Under the pieces are notes generated by a model that was not told the origin of the DNA, did not search any database, and saw only the letters and a list, made by a program, of their open reading frames with translations. The position numbers and the translations under genes are program-made. This document shows positions 1 through 9,965 of a stretch of DNA of 64,000 nucleotides, one piece after another. The DNA is from Bosea sp. AS-1 (GTDB lineage Bacteria > Pseudomonadota > Alphaproteobacteria > Rhizobiales > Beijerinckiaceae). The number at the start of each line of letters is the position of its first letter. Positions within the stretch are counted from its first letter, which is position 1. Location: the NCBI RefSeq assembly GCF_002220095.1, contig NZ_CP022372.1, positions 4,870,501 to 4,934,500 of the forward strand. The letters run 5' to 3'.

Positions 1-301
1 TCTCGCCGGGAGTCCGGCCACGCGTCGCCAGAGAGACGACCTGCGAAACGGCATTGTCGTAGCTGCGCTGCGTCACGCCGGTCACGGCGAGGCTGCCCGG
101 CGGCGGGAGCGCCAGAGCGCGGCCGACATCGACCGAGACCGCGCGCGAGGCGGTGACGAGATCTCCGCTTGCGAGCTTCTGCTCTCCGCAGCCGGCTGCG
201 ATCAGGCCCATCCAAACCGCCGCGAGCGCCTTCGCCACACGCTTGGACCCGCCATGGAGGCGCTCAGAACGCGCTGGATGATTGTGCTCGGAAGCCCTCA
301 T
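1..301 (-). CDS. Putative lipoprotein, partial (runs off left edge)
   Basis: I read this frame directly: it is open from an ATG at 301 (alternative GTG at 239) to the window edge with no stop. The hydrophobic stretch AVWMGLIAAGC ends in a lipobox-like LIAAGC, so the product is probably exported and lipid-anchored at that Cys. The mature part begins with polar residues and is rich in small residues and prolines (ALPPPGSLAVTG). The N-terminal region before the hydrophobic core is long (about 27 residues) from the ATG and normal in length from the GTG, so the start is uncertain; neither has a strong ribosome binding site. I do not recognise the family. A row of GTTAACC repeats lies about 50 bp upstream. 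Confidence 0.5.
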   Translation of the reverse strand, partial: MRASEHNHPARSERLHGGSKRVAKALAAVWMGLIAAGCGEQKLASGDLVTASRAVSVDVGRALALPPPGSLAVTGVTQRSYDNAVSQVVSLATRGRTPGE

Positions 302-348
302 CGGTGCGCATGCCGATGTCGGTACAGCATCGTCATGTCTTGACCATT

Positions 349-376
349 GGTTAACACAGGTTAACGAGCGGTTACC
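349..376. promoter_or_regulatory. Three phased GGTTAAC-type direct repeats (CtrA-like site candidate)
   Basis: GGTTAAC occurs at 349-355 and 359-365 and GGTTACC at 370-376, spaced 10 and 11 bp, so all lie on one face of the helix. On the minus strand, toward the lipoprotein gene, this reads as repeated TTAACC. The core TTAA-N6-TTAA resembles the CtrA box of alphaproteobacteria (usually TTAA-N7-TTAA). Assignment to CtrA is inference; nothing else is visible between 302 and 522. Confidence 0.35.
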
Positions 377-522
377 CCCTTTGGCGCGGGCTCATCACGT
401 CAGCCACGCCAAACAGCCGCCCCCAATACAGATGATTCGTGCGGCTGATCCAACCATTGGTCGAGATTATCTTCAGGAAATTGGCTCATCCCGCATCATG
501 AGCCAAGCCTCTCCGTGTCAGA

Positions 523-1446
523 TCACGACCGATGTGCGCTAGGCTGGCTGAGCGCTGCCGCCGACTGGCGAACCACCTCGGACATCTCCTGGAGCTGCTG
601 CGCCAACGGGCTGGTCTTGCGCCAGACCATCCCGATGGTACGGGTTGGGCGCGGCGTCTCGAAATGGGCGAGGCAGACGGATGCAGAGCGCGTCTCGACC
701 GCCACGGCCATTTCCGGGATCAGCGTTACGCCCAAGCCGGCATCGACCATCTGGACCAGCGTCGACAGGGAGCTAGCATCCAGCAGATCACGCGGCTGCA
801 GGCTGCCTTGCCGAATGTCGCAGAAAGCGAGCGCCTGAGCACGGAAGCAGTGTCCCTCCTCCAGCAGCAGCAGGCGCATCTCGCGCAGCGCATCCGGGCT
901 GGGGACGGGCTTGCCCTCGTCCTCGCGCGGCCGGACCAGCACGAAGCTCTCCGTGAAGAGGGCGACCTCGGTCAGCGACGGCTCCGAAACCGGCAAGGCG
1001 ACGATCGCCATGTCCAGCCGCCCCTCGTTCAATTCCTGGACCAGCTTCGGCGTCAACGTCTCGCGCACATGGAGGTCCATGCCGCCGTGCAAACGAGTCA
1101 GCTCGCCGACAAGGCTCGGTAGCAGATAAGGCGCGACGGTGGGGATCACGCCGATGCGCAGTTTCGCGACGAGCCCGCCACGCGCGGCCCGGGCAAAGCC
1201 CTCCAGCTCGTCGAGCGAGCGCAGGATGTCCTTGGTACGCGAGACGATCTCCTCGCCGAAGCGCGTCAGGCGGAGTTGGCGTCCACCCCTCTCGAAGAGC
1301 GGGGCCCCGAGTTCTTCCTCGAAAGCCTTGATCTGCATCGACAAAGCCGGCTGCGAGATCGAGCACGCCTCGGCCGCCCTCCCGAAATGACCGTGCCGCG
1401 CCAAGGCCTCGACATAGCGAAGCTGCCTGAAGGTCAGATTTGTCAT
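523..1446 (-). CDS. oxyR: OxyR, LysR-family hydrogen peroxide sensor
   Basis: The 307-aa protein has an N-terminal LysR winged helix-turn-helix (about residues 1-65, with FGRAAEACSISQPALS) and a C-terminal effector domain. The segment GHCFRAQALAFC places Cys200 and Cys209 nine residues apart, matching the redox pair Cys199/Cys208 of E. coli OxyR, so it should be activated by disulphide formation on peroxide. It is divergent from katG across 279 bp, the classic arrangement for an OxyR target. The start at 1446 lacks a clear Shine-Dalgarno, and an OxyR-like palindrome overlaps it, which suggests autorepression (inference). Confidence 0.93.
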   Translation of the reverse strand: MTNLTFRQLRYVEALARHGHFGRAAEACSISQPALSMQIKAFEEELGAPLFERGGRQLRLTRFGEEIVSRTKDILRSLDELEGFARAARGGLVAKLRIGVIPTVAPYLLPSLVGELTRLHGGMDLHVRETLTPKLVQELNEGRLDMAIVALPVSEPSLTEVALFTESFVLVRPREDEGKPVPSPDALREMRLLLLEEGHCFRAQALAFCDIRQGSLQPRDLLDASSLSTLVQMVDAGLGVTLIPEMAVAVETRSASVCLAHFETPRPTRTIGMVWRKTSPLAQQLQEMSEVVRQSAAALSQPSAHRS

Positions 1447-1508
1447 AATCTAAACTTATCAACGTGATCAGAAAATCGGAATTAATATAATGAGACTGCT
1501 TTGATAAG
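1445..1508. promoter_or_regulatory. oxyR-katG regulatory region with OxyR-like palindromes
   Basis: ATAA-N7-TTAT at 1445-1459 is a perfect palindrome with the spacing of the OxyR half-site ATAG-N7-CTAT and covers the oxyR start codon. A second symmetry, CTTATCA (1455-1461) and TGATAAG (1502-1508), has arms 40 bp apart in an AT-rich stretch. Binding by OxyR is inferred from position and shape only. Confidence 0.45.
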
Positions 1509-1539
1509 ACGCGTTGCAGGACAAGGGCAGCGGAGGTGA

Positions 1540-3903
<2,364 letters not shown>

Positions 3904-3912
3904 GCCAACAGC

Positions 3913-3940
3913 GCCCGGCCGCCACACAGAGCGGCCGGGC
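3913..3940. terminator. Hairpin terminator between convergent katG and ankyrin gene
   Basis: GCCCGGCCGC (3913-3922) pairs perfectly with GCGGCCGGGC (3931-3940) around an 8-nt loop, between the katG stop and the tail of the facing gene. No long T run follows, so it is at best a moderate intrinsic terminator, usable in both directions. Confidence 0.65.
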
Positions 3941-3943
3941 TGC

Positions 3944-4618
3944 TTACTTCAACAGCTCGACCATCGCGCGATAGCCCCGCGCCTCCGCATGCTGCAGCGG
4001 GGAGATGCCCTGCCGGTCCGGTATGCCGCGATCGGCGCCGGCGGCGAGCAGGGCGCGAACCGTCTCGACATGGCGCGGACCACCATCGCCGAGCACGACG
4101 GCTTCCATCAGCGCGGTCCAGCCCAGATTGTTGACGTGATCGAGCGGCGCGCCAGCCCTGGCCAATTCCGCGACGACGCCCTCATGGCCGAGATGAGCCG
4201 CGGCGATCAACGCCGTGCCGTCGTAGCGGCTGGTGATCGACTTGGTCGATGCGCCTGACGCCAGCAGCGTCTTCACCATCGGGACATCGTCGCGCACGGC
4301 GGCGATGGTGACGGCGTCGTAGCGCTGATCGTCGAGAAGACCAGGATTGGCGCCTGCGGCGATCAAGGCCCTGGCCGTCTCCGCCTGCCCGCGGAATGCC
4401 GCGACATGAAGCGGAGTGCGGCCGTTGCCATCGCGAGCGTCGAGGCCTTCATGTGCCGCGGCGAGCCGGCGAATAGTCGCGACGTCCCCGGCAGCGGCCG
4501 CGGCGTGCAGGCCGCGATAGCCCGCAACCTCGGCCGCGCTTGGCGGCGTCTGCGCCGACGCGGGGGCGGCGCTAATCGCTCCGGCGAAAGCTGCAGCGAT
4601 CAGCATCCTTCTCGACAT
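3944..4618 (-). CDS. Exported ankyrin-repeat protein
   Basis: The 224-aa product has a Sec signal peptide (MSRRMLIAAAFAGAISAAPASAQ) followed by about five ankyrin repeats, recognisable as GRTPLHVAAFRGQAETARALIAAGANP, YDGTALIAAAHLGH and GWTALMEAVVLGD type units. Ankyrin repeats bind protein partners, so this is probably a periplasmic binding or inhibitor protein with no catalytic role. The start at 4618 is chosen for the GGGAGGGGAG ribosome binding site just upstream and because the signal peptide begins there. It lies 74 bp downstream of the glcG-like gene on the same strand, so the two are probably co-transcribed. Confidence 0.8.
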   Translation of the reverse strand: MSRRMLIAAAFAGAISAAPASAQTPPSAAEVAGYRGLHAAAAAGDVATIRRLAAAHEGLDARDGNGRTPLHVAAFRGQAETARALIAAGANPGLLDDQRYDAVTIAAVRDDVPMVKTLLASGASTKSITSRYDGTALIAAAHLGHEGVVAELARAGAPLDHVNNLGWTALMEAVVLGDGGPRHVETVRALLAAGADRGIPDRQGISPLQHAEARGYRAMVELLK

Positions 4619-4692
4619 GGCTCCCCTCCCGAACAGGACGAGGCGGCCAGGGCGCGCCCGGCCGCCTGCGTCACTCCATGGCGGATTGCGCC

Positions 4693-5181
4693 TCAGCGCA
4701 GCTTGGCCTTCACCTTCTCGATGCCGGCATTGGCGCATTCCTCATCGAGGTGGCCGCCCGGAGCCCCTCCGACACCGACGGCACCGATGACTTCGTCACC
4801 GACCTTGACCGGCACACCGCCACCAAGGAGCAGGAAGCCCTCGATCATGGTAAGATTGCGGGCGCCCGGGTTCTTCTCGGCGCCTTCGGCCATCGCGCTG
4901 GTGAGACCGCGGGCGGAAGCGGCGGTGAAGGCCTTGTCGCGGCTGGCGGCCACGGTGTGCGGGCCGGCCCGGTCCGCACGCAGCATGGCGCGGACGACGC
5001 CGGCGCGATCGACGACCGTGGCGGTAACGTTGAAATTCTTGGCCGCGCAGGCCTCGACGGTCGCCTGAGCCAGCTCCTGGGCGATGGCGAGCGGCATGTT
5101 GCGCTCCTGCAGGACCTGGGCGCCGGCGACGGCGGGGACAAGCGCGAGCGCCGCGACGGCGGCGAAAACGACCTTGGACAT
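4693..5181 (-). CDS. Periplasmic GlcG/HbpS-family (DUF336) protein
   Basis: The 162-aa product has a signal peptide (MSKVVFAAVAALALVPAVAGAQ). The rest is a single GlcG/HbpS domain: AxxxC-rich N-terminal helix, VTATVVDRAGVVRAMLRAD, the RDKAFTAAS helix, and the C-terminal LLLGGGVPVKVGDEVIGAVGVGGAPGG segment typical of the fold. Members include haem-binding HbpS and GlcG of glycolate operons; exported versions often sit near quinoprotein dehydrogenases. Its molecular function is not known from sequence. Start 5181 has GGAGAG upstream. It is the first gene of a probable two-gene unit with the ankyrin gene, and a perfect palindrome lies about 105 bp upstream. Confidence 0.82.
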   Translation of the reverse strand: MSKVVFAAVAALALVPAVAGAQVLQERNMPLAIAQELAQATVEACAAKNFNVTATVVDRAGVVRAMLRADRAGPHTVAASRDKAFTAASARGLTSAMAEGAEKNPGARNLTMIEGFLLLGGGVPVKVGDEVIGAVGVGGAPGGHLDEECANAGIEKVKAKLR

Positions 5182-5277
5182 GATCTCTCCGGTGCTGGCA
5201 TGAACAGGCGCGAAGCCCGATGCCCGCAAACTAGAGAAGCCCGTCCCGGAATGTGATCGGTGCGGTGCCGGAGCGGC

Positions 5278-5295
5278 CTCCGTAGTCCTACGGAG
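5278..5295. promoter_or_regulatory. 18-bp perfect palindrome, likely response-regulator operator
   Basis: CTCCGTAG-TC-CTACGGAG is a perfect inverted repeat with a 2-nt centre, too tight for an RNA hairpin and well suited to a protein dimer. It lies between the FixJ-type regulator gene (stop at 5329) and the glcG-like gene (start 5181), upstream of the latter. LuxR-type DNA-binding domains often use palindromes of this size. Confidence 0.55.
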
Positions 5296-5328
5296 AAGGG
5301 CATTGTTCCGCGGATCGGTGCCGCGGCG

Positions 5329-5934
5329 CTACCCCTCCAGCGCGAAGCGAACCATCTCCGCCACGGAGCCCGCACCCAGCTTCTCCGCGAGGTTGGCCCG
5401 ATGCGTCTCGACCGTCCGCGGCGACACGTCGAGCGCGCGGGCGATCTCCTTGGTCGAGCGCCCGGCGGCGACGAGGTCGAGGATCTCGCGCTCGCGCGGC
5501 GTCAGCCGGCCAAGCAGCGCCTCGCGGTCGGCACGTACCGCCTGCGCCAGCTTACCCGCATCGAACACGGCGAAGGCAGCCTCGACTGCCTCGAGCAGAA
5601 CCTGCTCGTCGACGGGCTTGGTCAGGAAATCGACGGCGCCGGCCTTGAAGGCGCGCCGGCAGGCGGCGACGTCGCCATGGCCAGTGATCATGACCGTCGG
5701 CATGCGCGCGGCCTCACCCGCCATCCGCTCCAGCAACTGCAGGCCGGAAGTACCAGGCATGCGGATATCGACGACGAGGCAACCATCCTGCAGCGGATCC
5801 GGACGGTCCAGAAAAGCCTGGACGCCCGGGAAAGGCCGAGCGGTGAAGCCCATAGTGCGCAGCAGCAGGATGAGTGCGTCGCGCACATCGGTGTCGTCGT
5901 CGATCAGATAAACAATGCGCGGTGCCGGCTTCAT
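5329..5934 (-). CDS. FixJ/NarL-type response regulator
   Basis: The 201-aa protein has a receiver domain (residues 1-120) with acidic pocket DDD at 12-14, phosphoacceptor Asp56 (VVDIRMPG), Thr84 and Lys106. A LuxR-type helix-turn-helix follows at about 143-190 (LTPREREILDLVAAGRSTKEIARAL). It should bind DNA when phosphorylated by the kinase encoded just upstream, whose stop overlaps its ATG by four bases (ATGA). The palindrome 34 bp beyond its stop is a likely target, making the glcG/ankyrin unit a candidate regulon. Confidence 0.92.
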   Translation of the reverse strand: MKPAPRIVYLIDDDTDVRDALILLLRTMGFTARPFPGVQAFLDRPDPLQDGCLVVDIRMPGTSGLQLLERMAGEAARMPTVMITGHGDVAACRRAFKAGAVDFLTKPVDEQVLLEAVEAAFAVFDAGKLAQAVRADREALLGRLTPREREILDLVAAGRSTKEIARALDVSPRTVETHRANLAEKLGAGSVAEMVRFALEG

Positions 5935-7481
5935 TCCGCGGCGATCCTGGGCTCGGCAGCCAAAGCCGGGAGGCGGACGGTGAAGATCGCACCGCGCCGG
6001 GCACCGTTGCGGGCCGCGATGCGCCCACCCGCCGCCTGGACCAGCCGCTCGCAGAGCGGCAAGCCGAGCCCCATGCCGCTGCTCTTGGTCGTGAAGAAGG
6101 GTTCGAACAGACGCGCCAGATCCGCCTCCAACAGGCCCGGCCCCGCATCGGCAACCGCAATCTCGACCTCGCCGCCATCGACCGACGTGGCGAGCACGAT
6201 CTCGCGGCGCTCTTCGGGCAGGTTCTTGACAGCCTCGGCAGCGTTGCGGACGAGGTTGTGCACGACCTGCTCGATCGAAACCCGATCGAGCTTCGCCTGC
6301 GGCGCGAGCGGACTCAGCTCCAATCTGAGGGCGATGCCACGCTCCTGCAGGTCACGCCGCGTCAGCGCGACGACATTGCTGACGATCCGGTTGAGGTCGA
6401 TCGGCTGCGGCAGAGGCTCGCGTCGCATGACGTAGGCCCGCAGTCGCTCGAGGATCTCGCCGGCGCGGCGGGCGTGGCGGACATTCGCCTCCAGCACGCC
6501 GGTGAGCTCCTCCTGCGAGGCCGTGCCGGCACGGGCGAGGCGCAGGCCAGCCTGACTCTGGCTCAAGATGGCAGTAAGTGGCTGGGTGATCTCATGAGCG
6601 ATGCCGGAGGCCATCTCGCCAACGGTGTTGACGCGCATCGCATGGGCGAGCCGGGCGTCATGCTGATGCAGGCGCATCGCCTCCCGCGCCCGCCGGCTGG
6701 CACGCCGTTCGCGCAACATCGCAAGCAGCAACGCCACGCCGAGGCCGGCGACTACGGGCCAGCCGAACAGCAAGGCTGGCGGCAGAAGCTCGGCCAGGGC
6801 CGGCTTGCGCGTCAATGTCAGGACCATCGGCTGGGAACGGCTCCCGAGTGCCTTCCGAAACGACAGCGGGGGGACAGAGGTATCGATGGACACACCGCCA
6901 TGGCGGGCGATCACGGTTCCTTTCGCGTCCTGCAGGACGCGCGCGGCATTGCCCGGCAAGCCGCTTTCCGGTTCGGTCAACAACCCGGCATCGATCACGA
7001 GAACCAGCGCACGCGGCTGCGAGCCACTGTCCGGCACGCGCTTGACCAAGGCGTAGAACGGCGCGCCCGTTCGACTCGCCAGCGTCGCCGCCTGCCCGGG
7101 CAGGAGGTCGCCGATCTGCGCCGCCAGCGCGGCAGGGTCAAAATCAGCAAGGCTTGCCGGCTGAGCTCCGATGGGAACAGTCGTCGTGCCATCCAGCGCA
7201 ACCAACTCGACCGCGGCGATGCGCGGATAGAAGCGCTGCACCGCCTCGACCACGGCCCGGAAAGTCGCCGAACTCTCGCTGGAGCTCGCCAGAACCGCCG
7301 CGAGACTGGTGAGGTGGGCGTCGTGCTGGTCGACACGTTGCGAAACGACGCGGTGCAGCGTCGCGCCGTCCCGCTGAAGTGCGTCGTCCGCCCGCCAATA
7401 TTCGACGAGTGCACCGCCCCCGAGACCGGCCAGCGCCAGCGGGATCCAAAGGACGAAGAAGGTGGCGAGACGTTGCTTCAC
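5931..7481 (-). CDS. Membrane sensor histidine kinase, FixL/DctS-like
   Basis: The 516-aa protein has a transmembrane helix at about 7-27, a periplasmic sensor region (28-235) without a recognisable named domain, and a second transmembrane helix at about 236-255. The dimerisation/phosphoacceptor region has His296 (GEMASGIAHEITQPLTAI). An HATPase_c domain shows N box VHNLVRNAAEAV, G1 DAGPGL and G2 GMGLGL. It is translationally coupled to the response regulator and is the obvious partner. The signal is unknown. Confidence 0.9.
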   Translation of the reverse strand: MKQRLATFFVLWIPLALAGLGGGALVEYWRADDALQRDGATLHRVVSQRVDQHDAHLTSLAAVLASSSESSATFRAVVEAVQRFYPRIAAVELVALDGTTTVPIGAQPASLADFDPAALAAQIGDLLPGQAATLASRTGAPFYALVKRVPDSGSQPRALVLVIDAGLLTEPESGLPGNAARVLQDAKGTVIARHGGVSIDTSVPPLSFRKALGSRSQPMVLTLTRKPALAELLPPALLFGWPVVAGLGVALLLAMLRERRASRRAREAMRLHQHDARLAHAMRVNTVGEMASGIAHEITQPLTAILSQSQAGLRLARAGTASQEELTGVLEANVRHARRAGEILERLRAYVMRREPLPQPIDLNRIVSNVVALTRRDLQERGIALRLELSPLAPQAKLDRVSIEQVVHNLVRNAAEAVKNLPEERREIVLATSVDGGEVEIAVADAGPGLLEADLARLFEPFFTTKSSGMGLGLPLCERLVQAAGGRIAARNGARRGAIFTVRLPALAAEPRIAAE

Positions 7482-7561
7482 GAGACTGACCTAACTCGTG
7501 CCGAATCTACCGCGCCGGGGAGGTGGCGTCACGCTGCCATCGGGTCGACATCGGCACGGCG

Positions 7562-7592
7562 GCGTGGGATCGTGGTTGCCATGATCCCACGC
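7562..7592. repeat. 10-bp perfect inverted repeat in the kinase/SBP intergenic region
   Basis: GCGTGGGATC (7562-7571) and GATCCCACGC (7583-7592) flank an 11-nt spacer. It lies between divergent genes starting at 7481 (minus) and 7748 (plus). It could be an operator or, in a transcript, a stable hairpin. Confidence 0.5.
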
Positions 7593-7655
7593 GCCATGAT
7601 GCAGATGAAAGGCGAGCACCAGCCACGCGAAATTTCGGCGCAGCGGCTCTTGCAG

Positions 7656-7675
7656 ATATTTTAAGCTTGAAACAT
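7656..7675. promoter_or_regulatory. MarR-like 20-bp operator, copy 1
   Basis: ATATTTTAAGCTTGAAACAT is a pseudo-palindrome centred on AAGCTT, 72 bp before the SBP start codon. Its sequence matches the site at 14358-14377 in 18 of 20 positions. AT-rich palindromes of this size are typical of MarR-family operators in aromatic-catabolism operons; no such regulator gene is in the window. Confidence 0.6.
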
Positions 7676-7747
7676 TATGCCTCCGCGCGAGCCATAGAAG
7701 TCCAAGGGAACGCGGCCGCGCTTCAATTCGTCCGGGAGAGAGCATCG

Positions 7748-8920
7748 ATGACGACACTCAGGTTCGGTCTGGCACTCGGTTGCGGCGCGCTGGCTTTGTC
7801 CATCGCATCCGCACAGGCGCAGGAGCCGATCAAGATCGGCGTGGTCAGCGTGCTGACCGGCCCGGCCGCCTCGTTGGGGCAACAGGTCCGCGACGGCTTC
7901 CAGCTCGCGGTCGACAAGAACGGCGGCAAGCTCGGCGGCGTGCCGGTCAAGATCACGGTGATCGACGATGAGCTGAAGCCCGATGTCGCGGTCGACCGCG
8001 TGCGCAGCTTCGTCGAAAGTGAAAAGCCGACCTTCGTCGTCGGCCCGGTCTTCTCGAACATCCTCGGCGCAATCGCCAAACCCGTGCTCGATTCCGGCGC
8101 CTTCCTGATCAGCCCGAATGCCGGCCCGTCGACCATGGCTGGCAAGGCTTGCAACAAGAATTTCTTCGTCACCTCCTATCAGAACGATCAGGTGCATGAA
8201 GTCCTCGGCAAATATGCGCAGGACCAGAAATACAAGACCGCCTACATCATCGCGCCGAACTACCAGGCGGGTAAGGACTCGCTCGCCGGCTTCAAGCGTT
8301 ACTTCAAGGGCGAGATCGTCGACGAGGTCTATGCACCGCTGAACGCGATGGACTTCTCGGCCGACCTCGCCAAGATCGCCTCGACGAAGCCAGACGTCGT
8401 CTTCGCCTTCCTGCCCGGCGGCCTCGGCGTCAATTTCGTCAAGCAGTGGTCGCAGGCCGGCCTGCAGGGCAAGATCCCGTTCCTTTCCGCCTTCACGGTC
8501 GATGAATCGACCCTGCCGGCCCAGCAGGACGCCGCTGTCGGCCTCTATGGCGGCATGACCTGGGCGCCCAACATGGACAATCCGCAGACGAAGGACTTCG
8601 TCAAAGCCTACGAGGCGGCCTACAAGATCGTGCCCGGCTCCTACGCCCAGCAGGCTTATGACGCGGCGATGTTGATCGATTCCGCCGTAAAGGCGGCAGG
8701 CGGCGCCGGTAATGCCGACAAGCTGCGCGAGGCGATCAAGAAAGCCGATTTCACCTCGCTGCGCGGCAAGTTCAAGTTCAACACCAACGGCTACCCGATC
8801 CAGGACTTCTACCTCGTCAAGGTCGCCAAGCGCGCAGACGGCAAGTTCCAGACCGAAATCGCCGAGAAAGTGTTCAGCGACTACGCCGATCCGCACGCCA
8901 AGGATTGTGCGCTGAAGTGA
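7748..8920 (+). CDS. Branched-chain-type ABC transporter substrate-binding protein
   Basis: The 390-aa periplasmic protein has a signal peptide (about residues 1-22, ending SIASAQAQ). It then shows the Leu/Ile/Val-binding-protein fold: IKIGVVSVLTGPAASLGQQ, LISPNAGPSTMAGKAC, and the C-terminal LRGKFKFNTNGYPIQDFYLVKV typical of members serving aromatic acids or other carboxylates. Start 7748 follows GGGAGAG and gives a proper signal peptide; the frame is open further upstream but not family-like. It heads a five-gene importer operon with livHMGF. A strong hairpin follows the stop codon. The cargo is unknown; the flavoprotein sharing its operator hints at an aromatic compound. Confidence 0.92.
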   Translation: MTTLRFGLALGCGALALSIASAQAQEPIKIGVVSVLTGPAASLGQQVRDGFQLAVDKNGGKLGGVPVKITVIDDELKPDVAVDRVRSFVESEKPTFVVGPVFSNILGAIAKPVLDSGAFLISPNAGPSTMAGKACNKNFFVTSYQNDQVHEVLGKYAQDQKYKTAYIIAPNYQAGKDSLAGFKRYFKGEIVDEVYAPLNAMDFSADLAKIASTKPDVVFAFLPGGLGVNFVKQWSQAGLQGKIPFLSAFTVDESTLPAQQDAAVGLYGGMTWAPNMDNPQTKDFVKAYEAAYKIVPGSYAQQAYDAAMLIDSAVKAAGGAGNADKLREAIKKADFTSLRGKFKFNTNGYPIQDFYLVKVAKRADGKFQTEIAEKVFSDYADPHAKDCALK

Positions 8921-8931
8921 CGCGAAGCGTC

Positions 8932-8965
8932 ATCCTCGGGCGAAGCAGCGCTTCGGCCCGAGGAT
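8932..8965 (+). terminator. Intercistronic hairpin after the SBP gene
   Basis: ATCCTCGGG (8932-8940) pairs with CCCGAGGAT (8957-8965), with inner GAAG/CTTC pairing. It begins 11 nt after the SBP stop and lies before livH. No T run follows, so it probably acts as a partial attenuator or 3'-end protector that raises SBP output over the permeases (inference). Confidence 0.6.
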
Positions 8966-9038
8966 TTCGTCGTGGACAGCCGCTCGGGCCCGGCCCGGGC
9001 AGGACGTCCCGCGCCCGGCCCTGACGTTAGGACCGACC

Positions 9039-9965
9039 ATGACCCTGAGCCTCCTGATCGTCCAGCTCCTGAACGGGCTTCAGTTCGGCGTCCTGCTGTT
9101 CCTGGTCGCGGCCGGGCTGACGCTGGTCTTCGGCGTGATGGACTTCATCAATCTGGCCCACGGCGTCCAGTATATGCTGGGCGCCTATCTCGCCGTGACC
9201 TTCGTCAGCCTGACGGGCTCCTTCCTGCTGGGGCTCGCGCTGGCGCTCGCCGCTGCGCTGCTGCTTGGCCTCGCCTTCGAGTTCCTGGTCTTCCGCCACC
9301 TTTACGAGCGCGATCATCTCGACCAGGTGCTGGCAACCTTCGGACTGATCCTGCTCCTCAACCAGGCGGTGAAGATGATCTGGGGCGCTGCGCCGCTCTC
9401 GGTGCCGGTGCCCGAATTCCTCTCCGGCAATGTCCGGTTGATGGACGGCATCCTCTACCCCGTCTACCGCTTCGCCCTGATCGCGGCGGGCCTGGGCGTC
9501 GGCGCGCTGCTCTGGTTCGTGGTCGAGAAGACTCGCACCGGCATGCTGCTCCGGGCCGGAGCCTCGAATGCGCCGATGGTCTCGGCGCTCGGCGTCGACA
9601 TCCGCAAGCTGTTCATGATCGTCTTCGCCTTCGGCACCATGCTCGCCGGCTTTGCCGGGGCGATGGCGGCGCCGATCCTTTCGGTCGAACCCGGAATGGG
9701 TGACACCGTGCTGATCCTCGCCTTCGTCGTCATCGTCGTTGGCGGCATCGGCTCGATCCGCGGCGCCTTCGTCGGCGCGCTGATCGTCGGGCTCGTCGAC
9801 ACGCTCGGCCGCTCCTTCATGAACGACCTGCTCCGCCTGTTCATGGGACCGGCCTCGGCGCGCGCCACCGGTGCCGCCTTGTCCTCGATGCTGATCTATC
9901 TGGTCATGGCGGCCGTGCTGTTCGTCCGACCCGAAGGGCTGCTGCCGGCCAAGGGGCGCTCGTGA
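9039..9965 (+). CDS. livH: LivH-type ABC permease
   Basis: The 308-aa inner-membrane permease has about eight hydrophobic helices. Family signatures are LQFGVLLFLVAAGLTLVFGVMDFINLAHGVQYMLGAY near the N-terminus and VVGGIGSIRGAFVGALIVG near the C-terminus, where it contacts the ATPases. It pairs with the LivM product, whose start overlaps its stop by four bases. The start at 9039 is the first ATG after the hairpin and gives a normal-length protein. Confidence 0.92.
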   Translation: MTLSLLIVQLLNGLQFGVLLFLVAAGLTLVFGVMDFINLAHGVQYMLGAYLAVTFVSLTGSFLLGLALALAAALLLGLAFEFLVFRHLYERDHLDQVLATFGLILLLNQAVKMIWGAAPLSVPVPEFLSGNVRLMDGILYPVYRFALIAAGLGVGALLWFVVEKTRTGMLLRAGASNAPMVSALGVDIRKLFMIVFAFGTMLAGFAGAMAAPILSVEPGMGDTVLILAFVVIVVGGIGSIRGAFVGALIVGLVDTLGRSFMNDLLRLFMGPASARATGAALSSMLIYLVMAAVLFVRPEGLLPAKGRS

